In this document: positions 48,011-56,795 of the stretch, one piece after another
Numbering within the stretch: the stretch's first letter is position 1
Layout: each line of letters opens with the position of its first letter
Assembly: GCF_005116675.2 (NCBI RefSeq)
Contig: NZ_CP050699.1
Location: 310,001 to 374,000 of the forward strand
Direction: 5' to 3'
Origin: Desulfosediminicola ganghwensis
Lineage (GTDB): Bacteria > Desulfobacterota > Desulfobulbia > Desulfobulbales > Desulfocapsaceae
Length of the DNA: 64,000 nt
Translations under genes and position numbers: made by a program
The notes under the pieces: model-generated
Told to the model about the DNA's origin: nothing
Databases searched by the model: none
The model's input: the letters and a program-made list of their open reading frames with translations, nothing else

Positions 48011-49750
48011 ATGCTTTCTTCTAATGATATTAAATCCATATCTCTAAGTTTAGATTCATCGCATAATGGAATCATAGTCATAAACCGTGATGGAATAATT
48101 CTGATTTACAACAAGTCAGCAAAAAGAATATTTAATGACGGTGAAGCTGATTTTGAAGGCCGAAAGATTAAGGATATTCGACCTGAAGCTTGGGATGATC
48201 TTGAAGCTATTTTTAAGACAGGACAACCCCAGATAGGTAAAAAAATAACCCTTGATAGAGCAACTATTATAACAAATCGTACTCCCATCGTTGTTGAAGA
48301 CAACGTTGTCGGTGTCATAACTGTGTTCCAGGATGTATCAGAACACGAAGCTATTATTTCTCAACTTTCTAATTACCAGAAATTACACAAAGAATTAGAG
48401 GTTATTTTTGAGTCATCTTACGATGGCCTGTTTGTCTCTGATGGGAGTGCCAATTGCCTTAGTGTCAACAGATCTTATGAAGAGATTACCGGCACTAGAC
48501 GTGAGAATTTGATAGGTAAGAATACGAAGTCGCTCGTTAAAGATAAGATCGTTGACATTTCCGTTAGCTTAGAAGTCCTAAAACAGAAAAAACAAATTAC
48601 ATTGTTGCAGGTAATCAATCAGAAGAGGGAGGTGATCGTTACCGGGACACCAGTATGGGATGACGACGAAAATATCTCTAAGGTGGTGGTCAACGTTCGT
48701 GATATTACCGAACTCAGTGAGCTCAAGAGACAGCTTGCGGAAACTCGTAAAAAGACGGACTATTACTACCATACACTTCAGGAATATCAGGATACCGAGC
48801 ATGCGTTGCAGGTTATGGTTGCCAACAGCATGTCAATGCTCAAGATTTTAAGAAAGTCTATTAAAGCAGCGAAGTTTGAAGTGCTGGTTCTCTTGACTGG
48901 AGAGTCTGGAGTTGGAAAAAGCATGCTGGCCAAGTTGATACACAAAATGAGCCCGCGAAAGGACCAACCCTTTGTTAAAATTAACTGTGGAGCAATCCCT
49001 CCCAATCTTATGGAAAGTGAACTCTTTGGCTACGAAAAGGGTGCATTTACTGGTGCTTCGTCGACAGGAAAGATGGGGCTTATTGGAGCAGCCCACAAAG
49101 GAACCGTTTTCTTAGACGAAATTGCTGAGCTTCCCCTTGAGATGCAAGTTAAGCTGCTTGAAGTTATTGAAGATAAACAGTTTAAACCAGTCGGGGCAAC
49201 CCGAACGACTACAGTCGACGTCAGGATTATAGCCGCCACTAATCGAAATCTTTTTGAGCAAGTTCAAAAAGGTCTTTTCCGGGAAGACCTTTATTACAGG
49301 CTCAATGTTGTACCAATAGTTATCCCGCCTTTACGGCAGCGACGAGATGATGTTCCGGCTTTGTGTGAAAATTTTCTTGAGAAAATCAATCGTAAAATGG
49401 AGGGAAAAAAGCGCTTTCACCCGATTTTAATTGAATTGTTAAGACAATATGACTTTCCAGGCAATGTCAGGGAATTGTTTAATATTATTGAACGGATGAC
49501 CGTCTTCAGTGAGGGAGAACTCCTGACCCCCGATGACCTGCCCTCTGAAATTAGAAAAAATTCTACAATTGATTCCAATGAGATTGTAGAGATATCTCCC
49601 CTAAAGCAAGCTCTGACGAGTTATGAAAAAAAGCTCCTGAAGAAGGTCCTCAAAGAGAGCGCATCTCTTCAACAAGCTGCAGATATGTTACAAATTCACC
49701 CCACAACCCTATCAAGGAAACTGACAAAGCTTAACCTTGAGAAACCTTAA
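48011..49750 (+). CDS. PAS-domain sigma-54 activator
   Basis: 579 aa from ATG 48011; a TTG at 47951 would add 20 residues. Two PAS domains (SSHNGIIVINRDGIILIYNK; FESSYDGLFVSDGSANCLSV), a short coiled coil, then the AAA+ domain: Walker A GESGVGKS (~297), GAFTGA loop, Walker B TVFLDEIAELP, sensor RIIAATNRNL and arginine-finger region; C-terminal Fis-type helix-turn-helix (LQQAADMLQIHPTTLSRKL). Type typical of catabolic regulators in anaerobes. It precedes the TRAP/alcohol dehydrogenase operon in the same direction, whose leader has a sigma-54 promoter and palindromic upstream sites, so it most likely controls that operon. Confidence 0.92.
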   Translation: MLSSNDIKSISLSLDSSHNGIIVINRDGIILIYNKSAKRIFNDGEADFEGRKIKDIRPEAWDDLEAIFKTGQPQIGKKITLDRATIITNRTPIVVEDNVVGVITVFQDVSEHEAIISQLSNYQKLHKELEVIFESSYDGLFVSDGSANCLSVNRSYEEITGTRRENLIGKNTKSLVKDKIVDISVSLEVLKQKKQITLLQVINQKREVIVTGTPVWDDDENISKVVVNVRDITELSELKRQLAETRKKTDYYYHTLQEYQDTEHALQVMVANSMSMLKILRKSIKAAKFEVLVLLTGESGVGKSMLAKLIHKMSPRKDQPFVKINCGAIPPNLMESELFGYEKGAFTGASSTGKMGLIGAAHKGTVFLDEIAELPLEMQVKLLEVIEDKQFKPVGATRTTTVDVRIIAATNRNLFEQVQKGLFREDLYYRLNVVPIVIPPLRQRRDDVPALCENFLEKINRKMEGKKRFHPILIELLRQYDFPGNVRELFNIIERMTVFSEGELLTPDDLPSEIRKNSTIDSNEIVEISPLKQALTSYEKKLLKKVLKESASLQQAADMLQIHPTTLSRKLTKLNLEKP

Positions 49751-49763
49751 AGAATTCAAGCAC

Positions 49764-49795
49764 CTGCAACATTGCAGTTATCTGCAACATTGCAG
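49764..49795. promoter_or_regulatory. Twin palindromic activator sites
   Basis: CTGCAACATTGCAG at 49764-49777 and again at 49782-49795, 18 bp apart centre to centre. A third copy, CTGCATCACTGCAG, is at 49863-49876. They lie ~170-190 and ~95 bp upstream of the -12 element, as expected for binding of a hexamer-forming sigma-54 activator. Confidence 0.7.
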
Positions 49796-49951
49796 AATAA
49801 TGATTATGACAGCAATATTCTGAGCTTTTTGTCAGAAATCTCTCCTTACCCCCTCTAACATTCTGCATCACTGCAGCTTATCTCGAAGCTACCACCTTCC
49901 ATCAATCTCTATTTTGCCACCACTACAGGCACTTAGCATTGCCCATTCCAA

Positions 49952-49967
49952 TGGCATAGATAGTGCA
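49952..49967 (+). promoter_or_regulatory. Sigma-54 promoter of the TRAP/ADH operon
   Basis: TGGCATAGATAGTGCA with GG (49953-49954) and GC (49965-49966) separated by 10 bases; strikingly like the sdhA promoter (TGGCATAGA...). Predicted start near 49978, giving a ~180-base leader. Confidence 0.65.
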
Positions 49968-49996
49968 CCTATGCAGCGGAGAGCAGGATTAGTCAA

Positions 49997-50074
49997 ATGG
50001 TCATGACCATCTTCGATGGAACTTTTGACCGACCAGTATTTTCAATGCTGTTATTGATCCTCAAAAATACTGGT
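49997..50074 (+). promoter_or_regulatory. Inverted repeats in the TRAP operon leader
   Basis: ATGGTCATGACCAT at 49997-50010 is a perfect palindrome just after the predicted start. ACCAGTATTTT (50032-50042) pairs with AAAATACTGGT (50064-50074) around a 21-base loop. They could be an operator and a leader hairpin. Confidence 0.4.
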
Positions 50075-50158
50075 TGGCAACTTGAAGCCACTACGTCTTA
50101 GATGGGATTGATCTTTCCCCCCCATTGATCCTATTGGGAACATGTAAAGGAGAGCATC

Positions 50159-51379
50159 ATGAAAAAACGAGATCAAAAGATGGTAAACAACCTGGCTCGA
50201 CGCGATTTTTTACGCTTATGTGCGATATATGGCACAACTGCCGCACTGGGGGGGGTATTAGCAACAGCTGCTACTGCAGGAGAAAAAGAACTCAAGCAGC
50301 AAATCTCCATTCAGGCTGAGCAAGAAGCAAAGAAGGCTGCAGTTGCCAAACACACTATGATCTTAGCGGTCGATGGGGTTGGTAATCGCTGGCCTGATGG
50401 AGTGGTGTGTACTTCGACCATGTGGAACATCGGGGCATGGAAACTTAAGACTAATATAGAAAACCATTCCAAGGGCGCCATCTATGTCAAGATAGTCGAA
50501 GGCGGCGCACTGGGCGGGCAGGTCAAGGCAGCCAGGAAAGTCCAACAGGGCATCCTCCAGGCTTGTACTGCAAGCACCCAGAATATGGCCGCTTTTGCCC
50601 CGGTTTGGAATGTTACAGACATTCCATATGCTATCGGTCCCGTAGAAAATTATTGGAAGCTTCTCTATTCCAAAGAAGTTAACGATTCACTCCGTAAAAA
50701 GAGCATGGAGCAAGGAGTAATGAACCTTGCCACCTTCCCACAAACACGATGGCTTGAGTTGAAAATGGGGCTTTCCAATGAAATTCGTTTTCCCGAACAG
50801 CTCAAGGGTATGAAGATTCGTGTGACTGGCTCAAAGCTTGAGCAAGCAATTTTTGACATCTTACCATCCAGCCCAACCCCAATTGCCTGGGGAGAAGTAT
50901 ATACAGCCATGAAAGAAGGGGCTATTGATGGCATCCACGTCGGTCCCGCTTCCGTAGCCGATGCAGGCATTCACGAGGTTGTCGGCCAGCTAGTAAATAC
51001 TGAATTTATGTATAATGCCGACACAGTTTGGGTGAATACCAGATGGTTTAAAAAGTTGTCAGCCGTCTTACAAGAAGCTGTGTTAGAAGCTTCATATCAG
51101 ACCCAGCTCTTCATCGAAGGAATTTACGAGCCGCTCCATGCCATGCAAGCGGGGCTTCGACCGAATTCGCCCTCCGACGCCATCTGGAAAAAAGCCGGAA
51201 CTAAGCAGGTCATTTTAACCGCTACGGAAAGAACTGCCTGGTATGATTATCTTTCTTACGAGAATAATAAAGATCGTTTTGATCCGATGGTGAAGAGATT
51301 CGGGAAAACAGAATTTGAAATCGTGCAACAGGTTGCACAAGCAGGTGACGTAGAAAGACAACGATGGTGGAAATCGTAA
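50159..51379 (+). CDS. dctP: TRAP transporter substrate-binding protein, DctP type
   Basis: 406 aa. N-terminal twin-arginine signal (ARRDFLRLCAIYGTTAALGG), then a periplasmic DctP-like fold; GSKLEQAIFDILPSSPTPIA and AWGEVYTAMKEGAIDGIHVG are the family's ligand-binding core, including the Arg region IRVTGSK. Binds an organic acid and delivers it to DctQM. Ribosome site GGAGAG before ATG. First gene of an operon with dctQ, dctM and an alcohol dehydrogenase. Confidence 0.92.
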   Translation: MKKRDQKMVNNLARRDFLRLCAIYGTTAALGGVLATAATAGEKELKQQISIQAEQEAKKAAVAKHTMILAVDGVGNRWPDGVVCTSTMWNIGAWKLKTNIENHSKGAIYVKIVEGGALGGQVKAARKVQQGILQACTASTQNMAAFAPVWNVTDIPYAIGPVENYWKLLYSKEVNDSLRKKSMEQGVMNLATFPQTRWLELKMGLSNEIRFPEQLKGMKIRVTGSKLEQAIFDILPSSPTPIAWGEVYTAMKEGAIDGIHVGPASVADAGIHEVVGQLVNTEFMYNADTVWVNTRWFKKLSAVLQEAVLEASYQTQLFIEGIYEPLHAMQAGLRPNSPSDAIWKKAGTKQVILTATERTAWYDYLSYENNKDRFDPMVKRFGKTEFEIVQQVAQAGDVERQRWWKS

Positions 51380-51497
51380 CAAGAAGTCGCATGGATTGTG
51401 AGTGGGGTAGCTACTTATAATTATACGCCTCACTCATTTATAACTAGCTGCAACAGGTGCTTAATCGTGTGTTACACATGGGCTTGGAGGTCTAGTT

Positions 51498-52016
51498 TTG
51501 GGAATACTTTGGAAATCAATTAAATGGCTCGACGAGAATGTCGAGTACTGGCTTTGTTTTGTCTTCTATTCATACATGGCTGGAATAATTGTTGTGGAGG
51601 TCTGTCGCCGATACTTCTTCAATGCCAGTAGTTCCTGGGGAGAGGAAACAGCAATTTATGCCTTCATATGGATGACATACTTAGCTGCTGCCCGCGGTGT
51701 TCGAGGCCGCAAGCACCTTTCAGTAGAAGCTTTACGTCACCGGATGACCAGGACACAAAAATACTGGGCATTTGTACTTAGCGATGTCTCTTTTCTTATT
51801 TTAGCCGTTACGGTTGCCTATTATTCGCTCATCCCAGTCACCAATAGTATTCAGTATGGCCACACAATGTTTGGGATAGATCTCCCTCTGGCACTCGCCA
51901 CCTCTTCAATTACTGCAGGTTGGATTCTAATCGCGATCCGGGTTGTCCAGCGCTTTTTGGATACCCTGCGACGGTTTCGCATGGGCCTGCCGCTTGCGGA
52001 AGAACAGGTGTTCTAA
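51498..52016 (+). CDS. dctQ: TRAP transporter small permease, DctQ type
   Basis: 172 aa with four TM helices (WLCFVFYSYMAGIIVVEV first; SIQYGHTMFGIDLPLALATS late). Contains SSWGEETAIYAFIWMTYLAA, the usual DctQ signature. Start is TTG 51498, 7 bases after GGAGG. Confidence 0.88.
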   Translation: MGILWKSIKWLDENVEYWLCFVFYSYMAGIIVVEVCRRYFFNASSSWGEETAIYAFIWMTYLAAARGVRGRKHLSVEALRHRMTRTQKYWAFVLSDVSFLILAVTVAYYSLIPVTNSIQYGHTMFGIDLPLALATSSITAGWILIAIRVVQRFLDTLRRFRMGLPLAEEQVF

Positions 52017-52072
52017 TCGTTACGATTATCGGTGTCTTTACCCTTAAGTGTTAACTGTGAGAGGAGAATTAC

Positions 52073-53350
52073 GTGGAAACCTTAGCATTAGTTAGTCTAC
52101 TGATTACAGCCGTGCTGTTGTTGCTAGGTGTTGAAATACTGGTTTGCCTTGGTGGGGGAGCAATTTTAATGACGCTCATGACTGGGGCTTTTCCTATTGA
52201 AAATGTTGGTTTTACTGCATTCAGTTCGATCAATATCTTTCCCTTACTTGCCATGCCCCTTTATATCCTGACGGGTGATTTAGTGTCGGCTGGCGGCATT
52301 TCGCACATGTTTGTCGTGCTTGCCAAGTCTCTGGTCGGTTGGGTGAGAGGGGGCTTAGCTGTCACCACTATGGTAGCCGCCGAAGGTTTCGCAGCGATTA
52401 GTGGCTCCAATTCTGCCACCGTTGCTGCCATGGGCAGAATAATGGTCCCGGAACTGAAAGAGGATGGTTACCCTGAGGACTTCGCTGCCGGCACAATAGC
52501 TTGTTGCGGTACGATCGGGATAATAACTCCCCCCAGCATCGTTTTTATCCTCTATGGTGTTACTGCTGGTACCTCGATTGGTGACTTATTCCTTGGTGGC
52601 GTCCTCCCAGGTCTAATATTGGTAACTGCCATGTCAACTGCCGCCCTGACAGTTTGCTGGCGTCGTGGATATGGTAGTACCTTCCCATTCGATCTCGGGA
52701 CAGCGCTCCGGGCGGCCTGGAAAGCCAAACTGGCTTTCGGTGCTATTGCAATCATCTTGGGCGGTATATATGGGGGGTTATTTACTCCAACGGAGGCGGC
52801 TGGTATCTCAGTTTCTTATTGCCTTTTGGCCGGACTTTTTATCACCAGAGAGATTAAAGTAAAACAGCTCCCCGCAATCATGGCTCAAAGTTCCGGTGTA
52901 AATGGAATGATCGCACCGATTATTGCAATGGCCATGATCTTTTCTGAACTCCTGGCTGTAACCGGGCTCCCCCAAGCCGGAGTGAGTTTTCTTCTGGGAT
53001 TTTCAGAAAACCCGACCGCTGTGATGGGGTTGGTCCTGCTGATACTCCTCATCGCAGGGTGCGTTATGGAGGCCACTCCAAACATTCTTCTCCTGACCCC
53101 GCTTCTGGTTCCAGTTGCAAATAGCCTCGGGTATCATCCAGTCCACTTTGGTGTGATTATGGTAGTTACCCTCGCCATAGGATTTGTGACTCCCCCACTT
53201 GGATTAAATCTCTTCGTTGCAAGTAGCGTTACCGGAGTTTCCTTTACTCGTATTGCCGTAAGAGCCATTCCATATATCATCGCCTTGGTAACAGGTCTTT
53301 TGATTATATGGCAAGTCCCTTATCTCTCCCTGATCTTTTTAGAACATTGA
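52073..53350 (+). CDS. dctM: TRAP transporter large permease, DctM type
   Basis: 425 aa, about twelve TM helices. DctM signatures: NIFPLLAMPLYILTGDLVSA, AISGSNSATVAAMGRIMVPE and GTIGIITPPSIVFILYG. Start is GTG 52073 with GAGGAG upstream. Together with DctP and DctQ completes a Na+-coupled uptake system. Confidence 0.92.
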   Translation: METLALVSLLITAVLLLLGVEILVCLGGGAILMTLMTGAFPIENVGFTAFSSINIFPLLAMPLYILTGDLVSAGGISHMFVVLAKSLVGWVRGGLAVTTMVAAEGFAAISGSNSATVAAMGRIMVPELKEDGYPEDFAAGTIACCGTIGIITPPSIVFILYGVTAGTSIGDLFLGGVLPGLILVTAMSTAALTVCWRRGYGSTFPFDLGTALRAAWKAKLAFGAIAIILGGIYGGLFTPTEAAGISVSYCLLAGLFITREIKVKQLPAIMAQSSGVNGMIAPIIAMAMIFSELLAVTGLPQAGVSFLLGFSENPTAVMGLVLLILLIAGCVMEATPNILLLTPLLVPVANSLGYHPVHFGVIMVVTLAIGFVTPPLGLNLFVASSVTGVSFTRIAVRAIPYIIALVTGLLIIWQVPYLSLIFLEH

Positions 53351-53409
53351 TCAAGATGTAGAGCAAAATGTGACTTATAATAGACAATTAGACACGGAGA
53401 ATTGCTTTA

Positions 53410-54576
53410 ATGGTGAATCAAAACTTTGAACTGTATTTTCCCACCAAGATGATGTTTGGTGCAGGTAAATCCAAGGCTGCTGGTGAAATCATTCATTCCC
53501 TGAGAGGTCGAAACGTTCTGGTGGTTACAGATCCAGGCGTGGCTGGGGCGAACCTGCTTGACGGAATCCTCTCATCTCTCAAAAAACAAGGCCTGTCATA
53601 TAATGTCTTCTCTGATGTTGGACACGAAGCCACGTTAAACAAGGTCCAGGAAGGATTGGATGTGGTGAAGGCTAAAGGGAGCGATATTCTTCTTAGTGTC
53701 GGTGGTGGTAGTGTAATGGACACGGCCAAGGGTATCGGTTGCCTGGCGAATAATCCTGGTAACCTGGCAGATTACGAAGGGCCGGAAAAATTCAAGAATC
53801 CACCTCTGCCCACCGTAGCTGTGCCCACCACAGCTGGAAGCGGGAGCGAATTAAGTTTTGGTGCCGTAATCTCGGATACGGAGAGAAAATACAAGTTTTC
53901 TTTCAGGAGTTCGATGCAGATACCTAAGGTGGCGATTCTTGATCCTGAACTGTTGCGGACTACACCGCCGAAACTTGCCGCTGCCTCCGGAATGGATGCC
54001 CTTTCCCATGCTCTGGAGGCCTATGTATCAAAATGGTCGAACTTCATGACTGACGCTTACTGCAGGCAAAACTTTCAACTGGTTGGGAAATATTTGAGGC
54101 GTTTTGTTGCTGACCCATCGGACATCGAAGCAGCATCCGGCATGCTTCTAGCGAGTTCGATGGGTTCCATGGCCTTCAATGTAGCAAGACTGGGGCTTGT
54201 ACACGGTATTGGTCATCCCGTCGGGGCCAATTTTCACTTGCCCCATGGAGTAGCATGCGCGCTGCTAATGCCGCATGTAATGCAGTTCAATCTTAGTTCA
54301 TGCCCTGACAAATTTGCGGATATTGCTGCTGGGCTGGAAGGAGCCGTGAGCGATAGTACACCCGAGCAGATGGCCCAATCTGCGGTTGATGCGGTTTTAA
54401 GGTTGACGGATGATCTTGGTATCAAGGCAGATTTCAGTTCATACGATATTACTGAAGAGTTATTGTCACGTCTTGCTGATGAAACACTGAGTTCTGGCAT
54501 GCAATTGACAAACCCTCGCGATCCCGACAAAAATGATATTTTGGATATCCTGCGTAAATTTTTCGAGACAAACTAG
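53410..54576 (+). CDS. Iron-containing (group III) alcohol dehydrogenase
   Basis: 388 aa. NAD(P)-binding GGGSVMDTAKGIG, metal ligands in MDALSHALEAY and HGIGHPVGANFHLPHG, consistent with an Fe-dependent alcohol/polyol/lactaldehyde-type dehydrogenase. Fourth gene behind the TRAP transporter (59 bp gap), so it likely oxidises or reduces the imported substrate or its product. In some anaerobes such enzymes act on sulfoacetaldehyde or 1,2-/1,3-diols; the substrate here is not determinable from sequence. Confidence 0.9.
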   Translation: MVNQNFELYFPTKMMFGAGKSKAAGEIIHSLRGRNVLVVTDPGVAGANLLDGILSSLKKQGLSYNVFSDVGHEATLNKVQEGLDVVKAKGSDILLSVGGGSVMDTAKGIGCLANNPGNLADYEGPEKFKNPPLPTVAVPTTAGSGSELSFGAVISDTERKYKFSFRSSMQIPKVAILDPELLRTTPPKLAAASGMDALSHALEAYVSKWSNFMTDAYCRQNFQLVGKYLRRFVADPSDIEAASGMLLASSMGSMAFNVARLGLVHGIGHPVGANFHLPHGVACALLMPHVMQFNLSSCPDKFADIAAGLEGAVSDSTPEQMAQSAVDAVLRLTDDLGIKADFSSYDITEELLSRLADETLSSGMQLTNPRDPDKNDILDILRKFFETN

Positions 54577-54609
54577 TCGATACTGAAAAAGGCTATATTG
54601 ATTTCTACT

Positions 54610-54635
54610 AAGTGGTCCTAAAAGCGGGACCACTT
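54610..54635 (+). terminator. Possible terminator of the TRAP/ADH operon
   Basis: AAGTGGTCC (54610-54618) and GGACCACTT (54627-54635), a 9-bp perfect stem with an 8-base loop, 34 bp after the dehydrogenase stop; the following T stretch is weak (TCTATTTG). Confidence 0.6.
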
Positions 54636-54643
54636 CTATTTGA

Positions 54644-54735
54644 GTATCTTCTGAGAATTCTGTAGTAAGGCAGGGGCGCCGTGTTTTGGGCTATCTGATA
54701 ATAGTGACAATTCCAGACCTGCCCCTCGGTTGTTG
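54644..54735 (+). repeat. 92-bp dispersed repeat, copy 2
   Basis: Ungapped match to 30921-31012. Immediately followed, after ~90 bp, by a RAYT transposase remnant. Confidence 0.8.
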
Positions 54736-54822
54736 ATTAATACGGTACAAGGAGAGCAGAAACAGGATACCAGACAGTAAAATCAAGTTTTTGGGACTAT
54801 GTTTTAAGGGAGATCCCGTTAT

Positions 54823-55180
54823 ATGCAAGAAAACGCTATAGAGAGTTCCTTGGGGATGGTTGCCTCAAGCCACCGTCTCCATGGGAACAACTCAGGGCAC
54901 AGATTGTGTGTGGCAGCGTTTCTTTTGGAAAATGTTTACAAGTGTATCTTGAAGGGAATATTACCCAAAAAGAAGTCCCCAGAGTCGAGGGATATACTGG
55001 AAGAGCTCTGCTGAGTCGGTTGCTACCGATTTCGCTCAGAACAGACAAGGCCCCAAAGAAATAGCGGGCTCGTCAAGGCTCATCCTAAATTCGGCTATAC
55101 GTTGAAAGAGATTACCGAACATGTGGGGCTACATCATTCAACAGTGAACAAAAAAATATCCCTCTAACAATGTGTAGTTG
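54823..55180 (+). pseudogene. RAYT transposase 3'-half remnant (copy d)
   Basis: Plus-strand codons read ARKRYREFLGDGCLKPPSPW and EQLRAQIVCGS, matching the family sequence KAIARQRYIEFVHDGCLNPS in the other copies. A stop follows KAPKK, and the helix-turn-helix tail (FGYTLKEITEHVGLHHSTVN) continues in a shifted frame at ~55085-55155. The 5' catalytic half is missing. Confidence 0.8.
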
Positions 55181-55230
55181 CAATTCAAGGCCCGCCCCCA
55201 TTATTGTGAAACAGAAGCAGGAGAAGGGCA

Positions 55231-55488
55231 ATGATACCAATTCACAAACTGTTGGATCGTATCCGCTGGGATACCGAATATGCCAAAGCTGACTTTAAGA
55301 TTGGTTATTACGACAGGATAGAAGGAAAGATCATAATTGTTCCCCTAAAACAGGTCTGCTTCGAATCAAGCAACCACTTCTCTCTTGACGTGTTAGATGA
55401 CTCAACCGAATTGCACATGATACCTCTCCATCGAATCAGGCAAGTTTACAAGGATGACGAACTTATCTGGGAGCGGCCCATTGATTAA
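55231..55488 (+). CDS. DUF504 family protein
   Basis: 85 aa, complete. MIPIHKLLDRIRWD at the start, IGYYDRIEGKIIIVP in the middle and IPLHRIRQVYKDDELIWERP at the end are characteristic of DUF504, a small conserved family of unknown function found in archaea and scattered bacteria, sometimes near RNA-repair or nucleotide genes. AGGAGAAGGGCA precedes ATG. A 5'-end remnant of a near-identical gene is at 36240-36302. It stands isolated among transposase relics, consistent with horizontal movement. Confidence 0.87.
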   Translation: MIPIHKLLDRIRWDTEYAKADFKIGYYDRIEGKIIIVPLKQVCFESSNHFSLDVLDDSTELHMIPLHRIRQVYKDDELIWERPID

Positions 55489-55778
55489 AGATTGAGCAAA
55501 GTTGCTCCTTGATAAGTGCCTGATACCCATTAGAAGAGACCGTTAAAACGCGGGAGCCTCATTCCCCGATTTTGCGCTGTGCAAGTCCCAACCAACAAAA
55601 ATGACCGATTGCCTTGCCTGCAGCATTGCTTCATGCAAAGCTTTGAAAATAGACTTCGCCATCAATCAGGCAGGAGGCACGATGAGCTTTTTAAAGCTGC
55701 CAGCAGTTCTCTTGCGGTTTGAAGAGGTTTTCCACCTCATCCTCCTGGGCCATTTGGAGATTGGAATCCAGGCAGTTC

Positions 55779-56795
55779 CTATATATCTTTGTTTGCAGAC
55801 ATGACTGGCCAAAGGGCAAAATCGTTGTTTTTCTTATAGCCCACCCCGACGGCTCCTTTAACCATATAGAGAACATAAGCCCAATCAGTTTCAAACGAAC
55901 TGGTGGTTGATGACCAATAGGCTTGCTGAATATCAGAAAACGGGTGTCCCCCGGGAAGAGCTGGGGAATGGGTGGATGCATCGACAAGACTCTCCAGCTC
56001 ATTGATGGTCGGCATTCGCCAGGGCAGATTCGATTTTCTGGCATAGATGCTGATTGTTGAAAGTGCCTCACTCCAGGAGGCTGCCTGTTTGCCCAGATTG
56101 GCTTTTGTGTGCCAGATAAGACCTGTCAATACATCCAGGATGCCAAATTCCGATTGCACAAAGCGGGGGTTAGGCCAGGGAGCGCCGAGAACCAGCGAAC
56201 CATCCTGTCCACCCCCATCGCAGGGTATGATAGAGCCCAGTTCATCGTAGCAATTTTTCGCTCCGGTAGAGGGGAGTCTATCTGTGTTGCCGCTGACCGA
56301 CCATAGCCAGGAGTACCCATCCTTGTTGCCATAAAACATCCTGCCCCCTTCAAGATGAACGTACCAGGCATACCGCGGGGCAATAGCGGCTGTCGTCGAT
56401 GTCCAGAACCAACCTAGAAATACATTCTGAAAAGGATGGCCTTTGGTGAGTGCTGGATTTTTCGAGCTGTGATCAATTAGGCTTCTCATTTCTCGTCGAT
56501 TCGGCATCCGCCAGTCTTTTCTGCTGTATTGCTCTTTTTCATTCATCCGCCTCACGAGTTCCAGTCCTTCCCGCCAGGTTACGGGAAACTCAGAGATGCA
56601 GCAGTTTCTTGTCCAGATAAGATCCGTTGCCCTGTCCAAAACAAGGTGCTCATCAATCATTTCAAAACGCTCAGCAGGCCAGTTGATTCCAGGTAAAAAT
56701 TCAGCATCCTGACCGGAACCATGGCATTCAATCACCTCACCGTTTTCATCGTAGCAATGTCTCAAACCGGTTGACAGAATATGACTGGAAATCAT
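55779..56795 (-). CDS. DUF1566 (Lcl-type) protein with two tandem domains
   Basis: 338 aa. Two copies of the DUF1566 fold, about residues 45-165 and 210-335: the first has LDRATDLIWTRNC, DWRMPNRREMRSLIDHS and WFWTSTTAAI; the second LDVLTGLIWHTKANLG, WRMPTINELESLVDAS and YWSSTTSSFETDWAYVLY. No signal peptide or membrane segment is apparent. The family occurs in surface and cytosolic proteins of unknown role, sometimes as collagen-like lectin tails. No linked genes suggest a function. Confidence 0.85.
   Translation of the reverse strand: MISSHILSTGLRHCYDENGEVIECHGSGQDAEFLPGINWPAERFEMIDEHLVLDRATDLIWTRNCCISEFPVTWREGLELVRRMNEKEQYSRKDWRMPNRREMRSLIDHSSKNPALTKGHPFQNVFLGWFWTSTTAAIAPRYAWYVHLEGGRMFYGNKDGYSWLWSVSGNTDRLPSTGAKNCYDELGSIIPCDGGGQDGSLVLGAPWPNPRFVQSEFGILDVLTGLIWHTKANLGKQAASWSEALSTISIYARKSNLPWRMPTINELESLVDASTHSPALPGGHPFSDIQQAYWSSTTSSFETDWAYVLYMVKGAVGVGYKKNNDFALWPVMSANKDI

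Larger units (their letters stand above)
49751..50158. other. Regulatory leader of the TRAP operon
   Basis: About 408 bases holding, in order, two perfect CTGCAACATTGCAG palindromes, a third imperfect one, a sigma-54 promoter and two further inverted repeats in the leader RNA, listed separately. Confidence 0.7.
54577..55230. other. Intergenic full of mobile-element relics
   Basis: Contains, in order, an inverted repeat that may end the TRAP operon (54610-54635), the second copy of the 92-bp repeat (54644-54735), and a RAYT transposase remnant (54823-55180). No intact gene. Confidence 0.7.

Noticed and set aside
49928-49942. A second possible sigma-54 element before dctP (GGCACTTAGCATTGC)
   Set aside because: GG to GC spacing is 11 and not 10; the site at 49952 fits better.
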